Shown piece after piece: positions 46,956 to 59,792 of a DNA stretch of 64,000 nt. Within the stretch, counting starts at the first letter, position 1, and the number at the start of each line of letters is the position of its first letter. The notes under the pieces are model-generated. The model did not search any database. It was not told the DNA's origin and was given only the letters and a program-made list of their open reading frames with translations. A program made the position numbers and the translations under genes. The DNA comes from Enterobacter hormaechei subsp. xiangfangensis (GTDB lineage: Bacteria; Pseudomonadota; Gammaproteobacteria; Enterobacterales; Enterobacteriaceae), in assembly GCF_001729785.1 (NCBI RefSeq), contig NZ_CP017183.1, positions 3,968,001 to 4,032,000 on the forward strand. Reading direction: 5' to 3'.

Positions 46956-48287
46956 TCATGAGAAGGCGAGGAAAGGAGAAACACAAAGCAGCAGCCCGGT
47001 AATTACGATAATTACCAGCGATACGCCTTTATATTTATGAAGTGCGGGCACTTTGTAGACCAGCCACGCCGGAATTAAGCAGCCCACCATCCCGAAAATA
47101 GGGCTACAGATGGAGGTGAAGCTCAGCACCGGCGCGTTTAATACAATCGCGCTCCAGGCCAGCAGGATGGCGAACAGCATAATTCCGCGCTGGACGGCAT
47201 TTTCATTGATTTTTTCCGCCGGCATTTTGCGGCGCAGGATGTTCATCACGATGCCCTGCGTCGCCTCACGAAAGCCGAGATAGACGCCAAAGAACGCGGT
47301 CATCACGGCGAAAATGTTGAGGATCACGCTGACGATTTTGACCCAGCCCGCACCGTCACCGCTGATGAACTGTGCTGCGATTGCCAGGGCGGAAATATTC
47401 TGCTCGTAGGCTTTTACCGCCTCGTCGTGCCCCATCGCCAGCGTGAAGGAGACCGCGTAGAAAAAGACCGTCACAAACAGCACGCCAAAGGCGATATTCA
47501 TTGCCCGCAGCGCTTTATGACGCGCCACCTCTACGGATTTTTCCCGTGAACGATAGGAAATCACCATCGGGCTTAAAGTCTGAATAAACAGAATGGAGGT
47601 TAAGGTGAAAGGCAGCGTAATAATGGCGTTTTTAATCAGCAGCCCCATCGGCGGCAGCATACCGACGTTGGCTAAATGCCAGAGGCCAATCATCGAAAGA
47701 CCCAGCGCCGCCACTACAAATAATTTGGTCAGCACCATCAGGCTGGAGACTTTAAACAGCAGTTTTTCTCCGCGCGACGAGATGGCGACCAGAATGCAGA
47801 TCAGGAATAAGCCGTAGAACGGATTTTCCGACAGCAAACCGTCGGTTACGCCGAAGGTGTGCAAATAGGAGGCGCTGTCGTTGGTGATAGCCGTGGAATA
47901 GACAAACATCCAGATCACCAGCATCACGAAATAAAGCGCACCCAATAAGATGCCCCAGTTTTTACCTAAATAACCGCTAATGACGCTCGGGTAATCTTTG
48001 CATTCCGGTGATTCCGCCAGCGTATTAATAAACAGGCGCTGGAACAGGTACATAGCCGGATAACCAATTATCGACGAGAGTAAAAACACCCACAGCCCCA
48101 TTAACCCGACCTGCACCGGAAGAAAAACGATGCCCGCGCCGATAGCCATCCCGATACTCATGATGACCCAGCCCGTATCGGTGCTGTCAAATTTGATCGC
48201 CTCTCGCCATTCGCTTTCGCTCATTCCCGCCCGCCTTGCCGCAGGGGAATCACTCACAATCACACTGCTGTTTGTTGCCATATTCAT
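46956..48287 (-). CDS. cyuP: Cysteine importer CyuP (YhaO), amino acid permease
   Basis: CyuP imports cysteine for CyuA. The 443-residue protein has about eleven membrane helices and belongs to the same hydroxy/aromatic amino acid permease family as TdcC in this window ([24 protein letters not shown]-terminal [20 protein letters not shown]). Length is that of E. coli. It is first in the cyuPA operon. Confidence 0.94.
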   Translation of the reverse strand: MNMATNSSVIVSDSPAARRAGMSESEWREAIKFDSTDTGWVIMSIGMAIGAGIVFLPVQVGLMGLWVFLLSSIIGYPAMYLFQRLFINTLAESPECKDYPSVISGYLGKNWGILLGALYFVMLVIWMFVYSTAITNDSASYLHTFGVTDGLLSENPFYGLFLICILVAISSRGEKLLFKVSSLMVLTKLFVVAALGLSMIGLWHLANVGMLPPMGLLIKNAIITLPFTLTSILFIQTLSPMVISYRSREKSVEVARHKALRAMNIAFGVLFVTVFFYAVSFTLAMGHDEAVKAYEQNISALAIAAQFISGDGAGWVKIVSVILNIFAVMTAFFGVYLGFREATQGIVMNILRRKMPAEKINENAVQRGIMLFAILLAWSAIVLNAPVLSFTSICSPIFGMVGCLIPAWLVYKVPALHKYKGVSLVIIVITGLLLCVSPFLAFS

Positions 48288-48518
48288 TGGGCACTCGCTT
48301 ATTTTGTAGGGTAACTGGTTGTTTTTATAAGGTTCCGACCGCCAGCGATTGCGAGTCAGAGGGTGCAGGTGTGAGTTATTGATATGGGGAGATCATATCC
48401 GGAGAGCGGGAGAAAAAAGTCACAAGTTTTATAGGGATTTCATAAGGCGCGAGGAAAATATTACTTCTGAACAGCAGAAAAGAGAGTGAGTTTTCTAAAA
48501 TCGACCGAGTTCACAAAA
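48288..48518 (-). promoter_or_regulatory. cyuPA upstream region with palindrome
   Basis: About 230 bases lie between cyuP and the tdcE terminator. A perfect inverted repeat GATATG-N7-CATATC lies at 48381-48399, roughly 95 bases before cyuP. In E. coli the operon is activated by CyuR (DecR). Whether this palindrome is its site is unknown. Confidence 0.45.
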
Positions 48519-48546
48519 TTAAAAGCCTCCTCATTAGAGGAGGCTT
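48519..48546 (-). terminator. Terminator of the tdcABCDE operon
   Basis: On the minus strand AAGCCTCCT-CTAATG-AGGAGGCTT followed by T residues, 16 bases after the tdcE stop. The operon therefore ends at tdcE. Confidence 0.9.
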
Positions 48547-48561
48547 AAGATGGAGCCTGCA

Positions 48562-50856
48562 TTACATCGCCTGCGTAAACGTCCTCGAAATCACATCCTG
48601 CTGCTGCTCGCGCGTCAGAGCATTAAACCGCACCGCATAGCCTGAAACGCGGATCGTCAGGTTCGGATAGTTCTGCGGATGGGCGATGGCATCCAGCAGC
48701 ATCTCCCTGTTCATCACGTTGACGTTCAGGTGCTGACCGCCCTCAATGGTCGCTTCGTGGTGGAAGTATCCGTCCAGCAGCCCGACAAGGTTGGTTTTGC
48801 GCACCGGCTCGTCCTTGCCCAGTGCCTGCGGCACGATGGAGAAGGTGTAGGAAATCCCGTCTTTGGCATAGGTGAACGGCAGCTTGGCGACCGAGGTTAA
48901 CGACGCCACCGCCCCTTTTCTGTCGCGCCCGTGCATCGGGTTGGCGCCAGGCGCAAACGGCGTGCCGCCGCGACGTCCGTCCGGCGTGTTGCCGGTCTTC
49001 TGGCCGTAAACCACATTGGAGGTGATGGTCAGGATCGACTGCGTCGGTACCGCGTTGCGGTACGTCGGCAGCGCCTGGATTTTCTTCATAAAGCGCTCAA
49101 CCAGATCGCAGGCGATACTGTCCACGCGATCGTCGTTGTTGCCGTACTGCGGATAGTCGCCTTCGATGATGAAATCGACCGCCAGACCAGTGTGGTCGCG
49201 TACCGGTTTTACCGTGGCGTATTTGATGGCCGACAGGGAATCCGCCGCCACCGACAGCCCGGCAATGCCGCAGGCCATGGTGCGGTAGACGTCCCGGTCG
49301 TGCAGCGCCATCAGCGAGGCTTCGTAGCTGTATTTATCATGCATATAGTGAATGAGATTCAGCGCGCTGATGTACTGTACCGCCAGCCAGTCCATGAAGT
49401 GATCGAGGCTCGCCATTACGGTGTCGTAATCCAGTACCTCATCCAGCAGCGGCTCGGTTTTCGGACCGACCTGGATCTTCAGCTTCTCATCCACCCCGCC
49501 GTTGATTGCGTACAGCAGCGTTTTCGCAAGGTTGGCGCGTGCGCCGAAGAACTGCATCTGCTTGCCGATCACCATCGGGCTGACGCAGCAGGCAATGGCG
49601 TAGTCGTCGCTGTTGAAGTCGGTGCGCATCAGATCGTCGTTCTCGTATTGCAGCGAGGAGGTGACGATCGACACCTGTGCGGCGTATTTCTTGAACGCGA
49701 TCGGCAGTTTTTCGGACCAGAGGATCGTCAGGTTTGGCTCCGGCGCAGGCCCCATGGTGTGCAGGGTATGCAGGTAGCGGAAGCTGTTTTTAGTCACCAG
49801 CGTGCGCCCGTCCAGCCCCATGCCGCCAATCACTTCCGTGGCCCAGATCGGATCGCCGGAGAAGAGCGTGTCGAACTCCGGCGTGCGCAGGAAGCGCACC
49901 ATGCGGATCTTCATGATGAAGTGGTCGATCAGCTCCTGGGCCTGCACCTCATTCAGCCTTCCTGCCTGCATGTCGCGTTCAATGTAGATATCGAGGAACG
50001 AGGCCGTGCGCCCCAGCGACATCGCCCCGCCGTTCTGGGATTTCACTGCGGCAAGGTAGGCAAAGTAGACCCACTGCACCGCTTCCTGCGCATTCATCGC
50101 CGGACGTGAAATGTCAAAGCCATAGTTCGCCGCCATCTGCTGGATCTGGAGCAACGCACGTTTATGCTCCGCCAGCTCCTCGCGCAGGCGGATCGTGGCC
50201 TCCAGTTCTTCTCCGCGCTCCAGTTTCCCCTGGAGATCGGCGAACTGAAGTTCACGCTCGCGCACCAGATAGCTGATGCCGTACAGCGCCACGCGGCGGT
50301 AGTCGCCGATGATGCGTCCGCGCCCGTAGCCGTCCGGCAGACCGGTCAGTACCCCCGATTTGCGGCAGCGCATCATCTCCGGGGAGTAAACGTCAAACAC
50401 GCCCTGGTTGTGGGTTTTGCGCAGGTCTGTGAAGAGATATTCAAACTGCGGATCCATCTCGCGACCGTAGGCTTCGAACGAGCTGCGGATCATGTTGATC
50501 CCGCCGTACGGATGCAGGGCGCGCTTGAGCGGCTTGTCGGTTTGCAGGCCGACGATCGTCTCCAGCTCCTGATCAATATAGCCCGGCCCGTGCGCGGTAA
50601 TGGTAGTGGCGATGTTGGTGTCGAAATCCACCGGAGCGTGGGTGGCATTCTCCTGACGAATGCCGACCATCACCTTCTGCCACAGCGCCGTCGTTGCTGG
50701 CGTCGCCTGCGCGAGGAAAGCTTCATCGCCTTCATAAGGGGTGTAGTTATGCTGAATAAAATCGCGCACGTTGATGGCGTTTTTCCATTCTTCACCACGA
50801 AACCCGGCCCATGCGTCGCTGTAAGGCGCGACGCCCGTATCGATTGTTACTTTCAT
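48562..50856 (-). CDS. tdcE: 2-ketobutyrate formate-lyase / pyruvate formate-lyase TdcE
   Basis: TdcE cleaves 2-ketobutyrate with CoA to propionyl-CoA and formate by a glycyl-radical mechanism. The 764-residue protein has the active-site pair Cys-Cys in [13 protein letters not shown] and the radical glycine in [10 protein letters not shown] near the C terminus. No activating enzyme is encoded nearby, so PflA is presumed to act. It starts 16 bases after tdcD. Confidence 0.96.
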   Translation of the reverse strand: MKVTIDTGVAPYSDAWAGFRGEEWKNAINVRDFIQHNYTPYEGDEAFLAQATPATTALWQKVMVGIRQENATHAPVDFDTNIATTITAHGPGYIDQELETIVGLQTDKPLKRALHPYGGINMIRSSFEAYGREMDPQFEYLFTDLRKTHNQGVFDVYSPEMMRCRKSGVLTGLPDGYGRGRIIGDYRRVALYGISYLVRERELQFADLQGKLERGEELEATIRLREELAEHKRALLQIQQMAANYGFDISRPAMNAQEAVQWVYFAYLAAVKSQNGGAMSLGRTASFLDIYIERDMQAGRLNEVQAQELIDHFIMKIRMVRFLRTPEFDTLFSGDPIWATEVIGGMGLDGRTLVTKNSFRYLHTLHTMGPAPEPNLTILWSEKLPIAFKKYAAQVSIVTSSLQYENDDLMRTDFNSDDYAIACCVSPMVIGKQMQFFGARANLAKTLLYAINGGVDEKLKIQVGPKTEPLLDEVLDYDTVMASLDHFMDWLAVQYISALNLIHYMHDKYSYEASLMALHDRDVYRTMACGIAGLSVAADSLSAIKYATVKPVRDHTGLAVDFIIEGDYPQYGNNDDRVDSIACDLVERFMKKIQALPTYRNAVPTQSILTITSNVVYGQKTGNTPDGRRGGTPFAPGANPMHGRDRKGAVASLTSVAKLPFTYAKDGISYTFSIVPQALGKDEPVRKTNLVGLLDGYFHHEATIEGGQHLNVNVMNREMLLDAIAHPQNYPNLTIRVSGYAVRFNALTREQQQDVISRTFTQAM

Positions 50857-50871
50857 CAGATTCTCGCTTTA

Positions 50872-52080
50872 TCAGGCGTAAGCCGCAGCCGGAGTAACCT
50901 TCCCAAGACGGAGGGCGTCCAGCGCGACCATTTTTTCTTCATTGGTAGGGATCACCGCGCAGGCCGCGCGGGACGACTCGGTGGAGATCACGCGCTCGCC
51001 CGCGCTGCCCGGCAGGGCATTTTTGGACTCGTCGAGGATGATGCCAAACACCTTCAGATGCTCCGCCACCAGCGCGCGGATAAGCACGGAGTTCTCACCG
51101 ATCCCGCCGGTAAACACCACGCCATCCAGACGGTGCAGGGACGCGGCATGACCGGCGATATGCCGCGCAATCCGGTGGACAAAGGTCTTTATTGCCAGCC
51201 GCGCCCGCTCGTTGCCGTCATGCCAGGCTTTCTCCAGCGCGCGCAAATCGGAGGAGATACCGGAGATCCCCAGCAGCCCGGACTCTTTGTTGACCACGCG
51301 CTCCAGATCCTCGAACGACTGGCCGGTCTGCCGGGCAATCCACGCCATCGCGCCAAAATCCACGTCTCCGCAGCGCGTGCCCATCACCAGTCCTTCAAGC
51401 GGCGTCATCCCCATGGACGTGTCCACGCTTACGCCGTTACGCACCGCGCAGATGGACGCCCCGTTGCCGAGATGGGCAATCACCAGGCCGCTGTCATCGG
51501 GAGAGAGCCCGAAAAGCGCGTGCGCCTGCGCCGACACATAGCGGTGAGAGGTGCCATGGAAACCGTAGCGGCGCACGCCCAGCTCTTCAAAATAGCGGTA
51601 CGGCAAGCCGTACAGATACGCCTGCGGCGGCATGGTCTGGTGGAAGCTGGTATCAAATACCGCCACCTGCTGCACGCCGGGGAACAGGCGCTCGGCGGCT
51701 TCCACGCCGCTCAGGTTGGCGTAGTTATGCAGCGGCGCCAGCGGGGAGACCTGGCGGATCTGCGCCATCACCTCTTCCGTGATCAGGGTCGACTCGCTGA
51801 AGAGGTCACCGCCGTGGGCAATGCGATGGCCAATCAAAGCCACGCTGCCCATCAGGTTGCGTTTCTCCAGCTCCAGGGCGATGGCAGCCAGCGCCCCTTC
51901 GTAGTTCTGGTGAGCCAGTCTGACCGGCTCACCCCCATTCACGGAAATAAAGGCTTTTTCTGTGTTGATGCCGTCCGCAATGCCCGTCATCAGGGCATCG
52001 CAGCTTGCGGCGTCCAGCACCGAGAACTTAACAGAGGACGATCCGCAGTTAATGACCAGTACTACCGGAAACTCAATCAT
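50872..52080 (-). CDS. tdcD: Propionate kinase TdcD
   Basis: TdcD converts propionyl phosphate and ADP to propionate and ATP, the energy-yielding step of anaerobic threonine breakdown. The 402-residue acetokinase-family enzyme has [15 protein letters not shown] at the N terminus, [18 protein letters not shown] and GIGENS. Length matches E. coli. It lies between tdcC and tdcE. Confidence 0.96.
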   Translation of the reverse strand: MIEFPVVLVINCGSSSVKFSVLDAASCDALMTGIADGINTEKAFISVNGGEPVRLAHQNYEGALAAIALELEKRNLMGSVALIGHRIAHGGDLFSESTLITEEVMAQIRQVSPLAPLHNYANLSGVEAAERLFPGVQQVAVFDTSFHQTMPPQAYLYGLPYRYFEELGVRRYGFHGTSHRYVSAQAHALFGLSPDDSGLVIAHLGNGASICAVRNGVSVDTSMGMTPLEGLVMGTRCGDVDFGAMAWIARQTGQSFEDLERVVNKESGLLGISGISSDLRALEKAWHDGNERARLAIKTFVHRIARHIAGHAASLHRLDGVVFTGGIGENSVLIRALVAEHLKVFGIILDESKNALPGSAGERVISTESSRAACAVIPTNEEKMVALDALRLGKVTPAAAYA

Positions 52081-52110
52081 GGTATGGCTCCGCTCTTCCT
52101 GAGCTTTGGT

Positions 52111-53445
<1,335 letters not shown>

Positions 53446-53452
53446 TCATCCT

Positions 53453-54442
53453 TTATGCGTCAACGAAGCCGGTAATTTGGGAAACACGGGAGAGATCGAT
53501 ATTGCCGCCGGAAATAATGCAGACGGTTTTACGGCCCTGGATATAGTGGTCCAGCTTGCCGCTTAATAACGCCGCGCACGCCAGTGCGCCAGCACCTTCC
53601 GTGACCACTTTATTTCGCTGAATAAGCGCGATCATGCTGTTGCGAATCTCGTCTTCGCTGACCAGCACAATGTCATCGACTAATTCACGAACAATTTCGA
53701 AGGTTAAATTACCCGGGCGAGACACATCGCAACCGTCTGCTAATGTGCCGGTAATGCGGTGGTTCGTTATTTCACCGGCCTGATACGATGCCGCCATTCC
53801 GTGCACGTTTTCAGACTGCACGCCGATAATATTGATAGTTGGGTTGATGGATTTAATTGCTGTCGCAATACCGGCAATTAAACCGCCGCCGCCGATGGGG
53901 ACAATCACGTTATCCACGTCATATAAATCTTCGAGGATTTCCAGGCCGATGGTGCCCTGACCGGCGATCACTTTCGGATCGTCGTAAGGCGGGATAAAAA
54001 TGCGCCCTTCCATCTCGACGATTTCGCTCACTTTGGCGATGGTGTCGTTAAAGTTCTCGCCGTGTAGCACCACTTCGGCAGAGTAGTCGCGCGTGGCGGC
54101 AACCTTGGATTTCGGCGCGCCCATCGGCATCACTACTTTGCCGTCGATGCCGAGCATGGCGCAGGAGAGAGAGACCCCCTGCGCGTGGTTCCCTGCGGAA
54201 CAGGCCACCACGCCCTTGCGTTTTTCCGCATCGGTCAGCGAGCTTAATTTATTAAACGCCCCACGTATTTTAAACGAACCGGTACGCTGCATATTTTCAA
54301 ATTTCAGGAATATCTCACCCTTACACCGTTCGCTCAGATAATTTGAGCGCGGCATACCGGTTTTATAGATCTTTCCCGCCAGTCTTTTTCTGGCGTCCTG
54401 AATATCTTCAATGGTCACCGGGAGATCGTAAGTAATGTGCAT
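53453..54442 (-). CDS. tdcB: Catabolic threonine dehydratase TdcB
   Basis: TdcB deaminates threonine to 2-ketobutyrate (and serine to pyruvate) with PLP. In E. coli AMP activates it. The PLP lysine lies in [11 protein letters not shown] and the phosphate-binding loop is GGGGLIAG. The ATG at 54442 ([13 protein letters not shown]) follows GAGGAT and gives 329 residues as in E. coli. The frame is open eight codons further. Confidence 0.96.
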   Translation of the reverse strand: MHITYDLPVTIEDIQDARKRLAGKIYKTGMPRSNYLSERCKGEIFLKFENMQRTGSFKIRGAFNKLSSLTDAEKRKGVVACSAGNHAQGVSLSCAMLGIDGKVVMPMGAPKSKVAATRDYSAEVVLHGENFNDTIAKVSEIVEMEGRIFIPPYDDPKVIAGQGTIGLEILEDLYDVDNVIVPIGGGGLIAGIATAIKSINPTINIIGVQSENVHGMAASYQAGEITNHRITGTLADGCDVSRPGNLTFEIVRELVDDIVLVSEDEIRNSMIALIQRNKVVTEGAGALACAALLSGKLDHYIQGRKTVCIISGGNIDLSRVSQITGFVDA

Positions 54443-54538
54443 AATATCCTCGTTATAATAATTCATTGTTTTCAGGCAAAGTCAGGGTAACAGAGCGTTA
54501 AAAAGCGTCGCTCCGGGTGTTTTAAATCATCATTATTT

Positions 54539-55459
54539 CTATCGTCGTTTTTCGGTATTCATCGACGAATATTGTTTTGCCAGTTCAACTAATACTGACG
54601 CCGATTTTTTAATACTGTAATTTTTTGACCACACGGCGGCATAACGCGCCACGGGTAATTCATCTTCCACCGGCAGGACAATGAACTGGTCCGAGCCGAA
54701 TGGCGCAATCATGTCACGGGGGATCACCGTCAGGTAATCGGCATTGAGGACAAGGTTATAGATGGTGACGACGGAATCGGTCTGGACGATGTTTTCAATG
54801 CTGATGTGGTTGTCTTGCAGGGTGGTCAGAAGTTCGTTGTAGTAGCCCATATCGGTTTGCGGCATCACCCACTGCTCGTGCGTGAGCGATGCCAGTCTGG
54901 TCGGGCCGGTGCACGTTCGTGATTTACTCGCCACCAGCACAAACTCGGATTCAAACAGTGGCTCAACGTGAAGATCCTGAAGCTGCATCCCGTCGCTCAG
55001 CGTGCCGATGGCGAAATCCAGCCGGCCATCGCGAATGGCGGGCAGGAATGAAGAGAGCTGCGCTTCATACATTGAGACACGCGCTTTCGGGAACACTTCC
55101 TTGAATTTTTTGATCATCCCGGACAGGAAGGTGAAGCCAATTAGCGACGGATAGCCGAAGGAGACGTCCATGACGGTACTGAAACTGAGGCTGTTGATCT
55201 CGCTCACCATGTTTTTCATTTCGCGGGTGATCGACTCAGCGTAGGACAGCAGCACCTGACCGGCGGCAGTGAGTTTTACGCCGGTGTTCTTACGCACCAT
55301 CACTTCCACCCCAAAGTAGGATTCGATGTCGCTGATGATTTTGCTGACGGCAGGTTGCGTCAGCCCCAGTTGTCTTGCAGCAGAACCTATGGAGCCACTT
55401 TTGATGACTTCCTGAAATACCACGAGGTGCTGAGTTTTCGGTAGAATAATAGTATTCAT
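54539..55459 (-). CDS. tdcA: LysR-family activator of the tdc operon TdcA
   Basis: TdcA activates its own operon. The 306-residue protein has the LysR helix-turn-helix (SGSIGSAARQLGLTQPAVSKIISDIE) and an effector domain very like E. coli TdcA, from which it differs by a slightly shorter C terminus (ending NTEKRR). It is the first gene of tdcABCDE. Confidence 0.95.
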   Translation of the reverse strand: MNTIILPKTQHLVVFQEVIKSGSIGSAARQLGLTQPAVSKIISDIESYFGVEVMVRKNTGVKLTAAGQVLLSYAESITREMKNMVSEINSLSFSTVMDVSFGYPSLIGFTFLSGMIKKFKEVFPKARVSMYEAQLSSFLPAIRDGRLDFAIGTLSDGMQLQDLHVEPLFESEFVLVASKSRTCTGPTRLASLTHEQWVMPQTDMGYYNELLTTLQDNHISIENIVQTDSVVTIYNLVLNADYLTVIPRDMIAPFGSDQFIVLPVEDELPVARYAAVWSKNYSIKKSASVLVELAKQYSSMNTEKRR

Positions 55460-55493
55460 AATATTCTGCGCTTATTTCCCTATGACGCAGCGG

Positions 55494-55537
55494 ATTCTAC
55501 CCAATATTGTTTCAGGGGGTATGTGCTGTTACTCACA
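55494..55537 (-). promoter_or_regulatory. tdcA promoter with CRP site
   Basis: On the minus strand a CRP site, TGTGAGTAACAGCACA (55522-55537, nine of ten key bases), is followed by a -10 box TAGAAT (55494-55499). The CRP centre falls about 42 bases before the expected start, the class II position known for E. coli tdc. Confidence 0.82.
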
Positions 55538-55559
55538 ATTTGCCAGGACGCTCTGTTTT

Positions 55560-56097
55560 CAGTCGCACCAGAAAACTATTTATATCTTTATAAATCAAAG
55601 ATTTATCACAATAAAAATACGCATTTACGCTGACATTGATCAATAAAAAACGCGGTAATAAATTTATTTTATGGCAATAACCAGCGTGAATTTTTTTGCC
55701 TTAAAAATATTAATAAAGGCTATCTTTCAGGCAATTAAAGATTAATAAAACACCATTATTCCTTTAAAACATTTTTGTGGTTTATCAACTTTACCAGGAG
55801 TATTTATTCACTTTCCGGTTAAAGAGTGGGATATATCACACATTCAACTGAAGAATGTTTTTAGATTCAATATTAAATTATCAAATGAATAACATTCGGC
55901 ATCACTGACTAAACATTTACAACATCTGCTCAACACTAAATTTTTCTAATTTTATAGCGTTAAATTTTGTGATTACGATCATGCGCAGCAGATGAGAGGA
56001 ACACGCAGCCGAACAAATAGTGAAACGTGCTTAGCGTCGCAAAATTGAGAATTGATGTCGTTTGGCGCTTCGCTTACCCGACCTGCAACCTTCAGAA
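55560..56097. other. AT-rich gap between tdcA and rnpB
   Basis: This stretch of more than 500 bp is very AT-rich and has no credible gene. E. coli has tdcR in this region; I see no open frame resembling it. A CRP-like half-palindrome, TGTGATTACGATCATG, lies at about 55968-55983. Given the AT content and the needs of tdc expression, IHF or H-NS binding is likely, but this is inference. Confidence 0.5.
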
Positions 56098-56124
56098 AGC
56101 AAAAACCCCGCCGAAGCGGGGTTT
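56098..56124 (-). terminator. Terminator of rnpB
   Basis: On the minus strand AAACCCCGC-TTCG-GCGGGGTTTTTGC, a strong hairpin with UUCG loop directly after the RNA. Confidence 0.93.
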
Positions 56125-56131
56125 CGTAAGA

Positions 56132-56508
<377 letters not shown>

Positions 56509-56515
56509 GGCGCGC

Positions 56516-56544
56516 AGTATAGAGGGTTTGCGCGTCGCTGTCAC
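56516..56544 (-). promoter_or_regulatory. rnpB promoter overlapping the garK stop
   Basis: On the minus strand GTGACA (56539-56544) and TATACT (56516-56521), 17 bases apart, followed by GCGCGCC, the GC-rich discriminator of stringently controlled stable RNA genes. The -35 box contains the garK stop codon. Confidence 0.88.
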
Positions 56545-57686
56545 CCCTGGCTACGCATGCCTACCTGCAATGTGGCCGCGATATTCCGCGAGGCGCGGTA
56601 AATGTTGTCATACGCGCCCTGGAACGCCTCTTCCAGTGAGCCGATGCGGGTCAGTACGCTGAACACCGCATCGATGCCGTACTGATGCACCACACCCACA
56701 TCCTGCGTCAGACTTCCGGCAATCCCGATCACCGGCTTATGGTATTTTTTGGCGACGCTCGCCACGCCGACGGGCACTTTGCCATTTATGCTCTGGCTGT
56801 CGATGCGCCCTTCCCCCGTCAGCACCCACGTGCAGTCGTGAATATGTTCTTCAAGATTGAGCGCCTGAGTGACAATCTCAATGCCGCTTTTCAGCTCAGC
56901 GCCCAGGAAGGCCATCAGCGCCGCGCCCATGCCGCCCGCGGCGCCAGCCCCTGGAACCCGGTTGACGTCAATGCGCAGCGTTTTTTTGATCACTTCGGCA
57001 TAGTGGCTAAGACTGGCGTCGAGTTCGAGGATCATCTCCTCCGTGGCGCCTTTTTGCGGTCCAAAGATACGCGACGCGCCGCTTTCACCGACCAGCGGAT
57101 TCGTCACGTCACAGGCGACACGGATTGCGCACCCCTGAAGACGCGGATCGAGATCCGAAATATCAATCCGGTTAAGCGCCATCAGGCTGCCGCCGCCGTA
57201 GCCGATCTCCGTCCCGTTCGCATCCGTAAACTTCGCGCCCAGCGCCTGCATCATGCCTGCGCCCCCATCGTTGGTTGCGCTCCCGCCGATACCGATAATG
57301 ATGTTGCGCGCGCCTTTATCCAGCGCGCGGAGGATCAGCTCCCCCGTCCCGCGCGACGTCGTGACCAGCGGGTTACGCTGCGCGGGAGGAACAAGCACCA
57401 GGCCGCTGGCGGCGGCCATCTCGATAAACGCGGTGGTACCATCGCCCGAGATCCCCCAGCAGGCCTTCACCTTTTCCCCTAACGGGCCGGTGACGACAGC
57501 CTGCTGCCAGGTGCCATGCGTCGCAGCGATCATCGCTTCAACCGTACCTTCTCCGCCGTCAGCAACGGGAACAGACACGTAATGAGCGTCGGGGAAAATT
57601 TCCCGAAATCCTTTTTCTATCGCCTGCGCCACCTCAGTGGCAGACAGGCTTTCTTTATAAGAGTCTGGCGCGATTACGATTTTCAT
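56541..57686 (-). CDS. garK: Glycerate 2-kinase GarK
   Basis: GarK phosphorylates glycerate to 2-phosphoglycerate, feeding glycolysis. The 381-residue protein has MKIVIAPDSYKESLSATEVA, the glycine-rich GIGGSATNDGGAGM and WVLTGEGRIDSQS. The ATG at 57686 gives the E. coli length. The upstream open frame runs through a REP element. It is the last gene of the gar operon. Confidence 0.96.
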   Translation of the reverse strand: MKIVIAPDSYKESLSATEVAQAIEKGFREIFPDAHYVSVPVADGGEGTVEAMIAATHGTWQQAVVTGPLGEKVKACWGISGDGTTAFIEMAAASGLVLVPPAQRNPLVTTSRGTGELILRALDKGARNIIIGIGGSATNDGGAGMMQALGAKFTDANGTEIGYGGGSLMALNRIDISDLDPRLQGCAIRVACDVTNPLVGESGASRIFGPQKGATEEMILELDASLSHYAEVIKKTLRIDVNRVPGAGAAGGMGAALMAFLGAELKSGIEIVTQALNLEEHIHDCTWVLTGEGRIDSQSINGKVPVGVASVAKKYHKPVIGIAGSLTQDVGVVHQYGIDAVFSVLTRIGSLEEAFQGAYDNIYRASRNIAATLQVGMRSQG

Positions 57687-57702
57687 AGTTGTATGCCTGA
57701 GC

Positions 57703-57735
57703 CGTAGGCCCGGTAAGCGTAACGCCACCGGGCAG
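57703..57735. repeat. REP element within the gar operon
   Basis: GTAGGCCCGGTAAGCG...GCCACCGGGCA lies between garR and garK. REPs inside operons usually protect the upstream message from 3' exonucleases. Confidence 0.82.
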
Positions 57736-57742
57736 GACGTCA

Positions 57743-58633
57743 TTAGCGAGCAATTTCAACCTTCGCCAGCTTTTCGTAATAGCACGCTAACGCGCTGTGA
57801 TCGGCGGTGCCCAGACCATCCGCACGCAGCGCCTGCATCATCTCCATGACGGCGGCAGTCAGCGGCAGCTGCGCCCCCACGCCGTGGGAGGTATCCAGCG
57901 CATTCGCCAGATCCTTAATGTGAAGATCGATGCGGAAGCCCGGCCTGAAGTTACGATCCATCACCATCGGCGCCTTGGCATCCAGCACGGTACTGCCCGC
58001 CAGACCACCGCGAATGGCCTGATAGACCAGATCCGGATTAACGCCCGCTTTGGTGGCCAGCGTTAGCGCCTCCGACATAGCCGCGATGTTCAACGCCACA
58101 ATCACCTGGTTTGCCAGCTTGGTGACGTTGCCTGCGCCAATTTCACCGGTGTGCACAACGGAGCCGGCCATGGCTTTCATCAGGTCGTAGTATTTGTCAA
58201 ACACGGCTTTATCGCCCCCCACCATCACCGACAGGGTGCCGTCGATGGCTTTCGGTTCGCCGCCGCTGACCGGCGCATCCAGCATCTCCACGCCCTTCGC
58301 TTTCAGCGCCTCGCTGATTTCGCGGCTTGCCAGCGGTGCGATAGAACTCATGTCGATCACCACCAGACCCGGCTTCGCGCCGTCGATAATGCCGTTCTCA
58401 CCCAGCGCCACCTCTTTCACGTGCGGTGAGTTTGGCAGCATGGTGATAATCACGTCGCACTGCTCAGCAATTGCTTTTGCGGTTGTCGCCGTTTCTGCGC
58501 CAGCCGCAATCACCTCTGCCACCGCGTCTGAATTACGATCTAAAACCACCAGTGAGTAACCTGCTTTGATGAGGTTTTTGCTCATTGGTTTGCCCATGAT
58601 ACCCAGGCCAATAAAACCCACTTTCAGCGTCAT
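57743..58633 (-). CDS. garR: Tartronate semialdehyde reductase GarR
   Basis: GarR reduces tartronate semialdehyde to D-glycerate with NADH. The 296-residue beta-hydroxyacid dehydrogenase has the nucleotide motif GFIGLGIMGKPM, the substrate motif DAPVSGGEPKA and the catalytic lysine in GAGNVTKLANQ. The ATG at 58633 gives the family length. It follows garL by about 21 bases. Confidence 0.96.
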   Translation of the reverse strand: MTLKVGFIGLGIMGKPMSKNLIKAGYSLVVLDRNSDAVAEVIAAGAETATTAKAIAEQCDVIITMLPNSPHVKEVALGENGIIDGAKPGLVVIDMSSIAPLASREISEALKAKGVEMLDAPVSGGEPKAIDGTLSVMVGGDKAVFDKYYDLMKAMAGSVVHTGEIGAGNVTKLANQVIVALNIAAMSEALTLATKAGVNPDLVYQAIRGGLAGSTVLDAKAPMVMDRNFRPGFRIDLHIKDLANALDTSHGVGAQLPLTAAVMEMMQALRADGLGTADHSALACYYEKLAKVEIAR

Positions 58634-58654
58634 AATCTGTTTCCTCAATGATGG

Positions 58655-59425
58655 TTATTTTTTAAAAGCGTCCGCTAATTTCTGCGTGGCGGCGCGGAAT
58701 ACGCCGAGGTCGCTGCCGACGGCAACAAACGTTGCGCCCCATTCCAGGTAACGGCGGGCATCGGCTTCCACTGGCGCCAGAATGCCGCACGGTTTACCGT
58801 GCGCTTTGGCACGGGCAAAAATGTGCTGAATTGCGCGCTGCACATCCGGATGGCTGGCGTTACCCAGATGACCAAAGGCGGCCGCCAGATCGCTCGGGCC
58901 GACGAAAATGCCGTCGACGCCCTCCGTCGCGGCAATAGCGTCGACGTTATCGACCCCCTGCTGGCTCTCGATCTGAACCAGAATGGTGATGTTCTTGTTG
59001 GACTGGGCGAAATAGTCCGGCACGGTGCCAAACATGTTGGCGCGGTGCGAGACGGACACGCCGCGGATCCCTTCCGGTGGATAGCGGGTCGCCGCCACGG
59101 CCAGCACCGCTTCTTCTTCCGTTTCAACAAACGGGATCAGGAAGTTGTAGAAGCCGATATCCAGCAGACGCTTGATGATCACCGGCTCGTTGGTGGGCAC
59201 ACGCACCACCGGCGCGCTGTGGCTGCCTTTCAGCGCCATCAGCTGCGGAATAAACGTGTTGATATCGTTTGGCGCATGTTCGCCGTCCAGCACCAGCCAG
59301 TCGAACCCGGCCAGGCCCAGCACTTCGGTGCTGATGGGGTTGGCCAGCGCAGACCAGCAGCCAATCTGAATCTGGTGCGCCGCGAGGGCCGCTTTAAATT
59401 TATTCGGGAAGATGTCGTTACTCAT
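58655..59425 (-). CDS. garL: 5-keto-4-deoxy-D-glucarate aldolase GarL
   Basis: GarL splits 5-keto-4-deoxyglucarate into pyruvate and tartronate semialdehyde. The 256-residue HpcH/HpaI-type class II aldolase has [12 protein letters not shown] and [16 protein letters not shown], with the metal-binding acids. It is first in this garLRK operon; in E. coli the transporter garP precedes it and is missing here. Confidence 0.96.
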   Translation of the reverse strand: MSNDIFPNKFKAALAAHQIQIGCWSALANPISTEVLGLAGFDWLVLDGEHAPNDINTFIPQLMALKGSHSAPVVRVPTNEPVIIKRLLDIGFYNFLIPFVETEEEAVLAVAATRYPPEGIRGVSVSHRANMFGTVPDYFAQSNKNITILVQIESQQGVDNVDAIAATEGVDGIFVGPSDLAAAFGHLGNASHPDVQRAIQHIFARAKAHGKPCGILAPVEADARRYLEWGATFVAVGSDLGVFRAATQKLADAFKK

Positions 59426-59792
59426 TACTTATACCTTTTTTAATTCCGCAGTTTTAGCCAGTAACTTTTCTTATTTATTCCGACTCAGCGTCAGCGTTAT
59501 ATTTATTTTCCTGACTGAATTTTGGCGTTATAAAATCGTCATTCAGTATAATCGTCACCACCCGGCAGCACATTGTCTCAATGCTCAATTATCCAGCGGG
59601 AGTAACACGCTATTTTGAGCATTTGCCCAATGCAGTGGGCGCTGATGCACAGAATCAACGATTAGTGTTTCGGGAGCGATCGCGATCACATTCTCACTTT
59701 TCCTCTCCTGACATTCTTTATTTCCTCAATAAGGAACGATTAACCATCTGGCTATATTTAGTATCAGATATTTTGCTGGAGAAGAGTGAACA
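59426..59792. promoter_or_regulatory. Divergent garL / garD control region
   Basis: The 367-bp gap holds promoters for both gar units. A CRP-like match lies at about 59683-59698 (TGTGATCGCGATCGCT on the minus strand, only half good). An inverted repeat GCCCA-ATGCAG-TGGGC is at 59627-59642. E. coli uses the activator CdaR (SdaR) here, whose site I cannot recognise. No garP-like frame exists. Confidence 0.5.
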
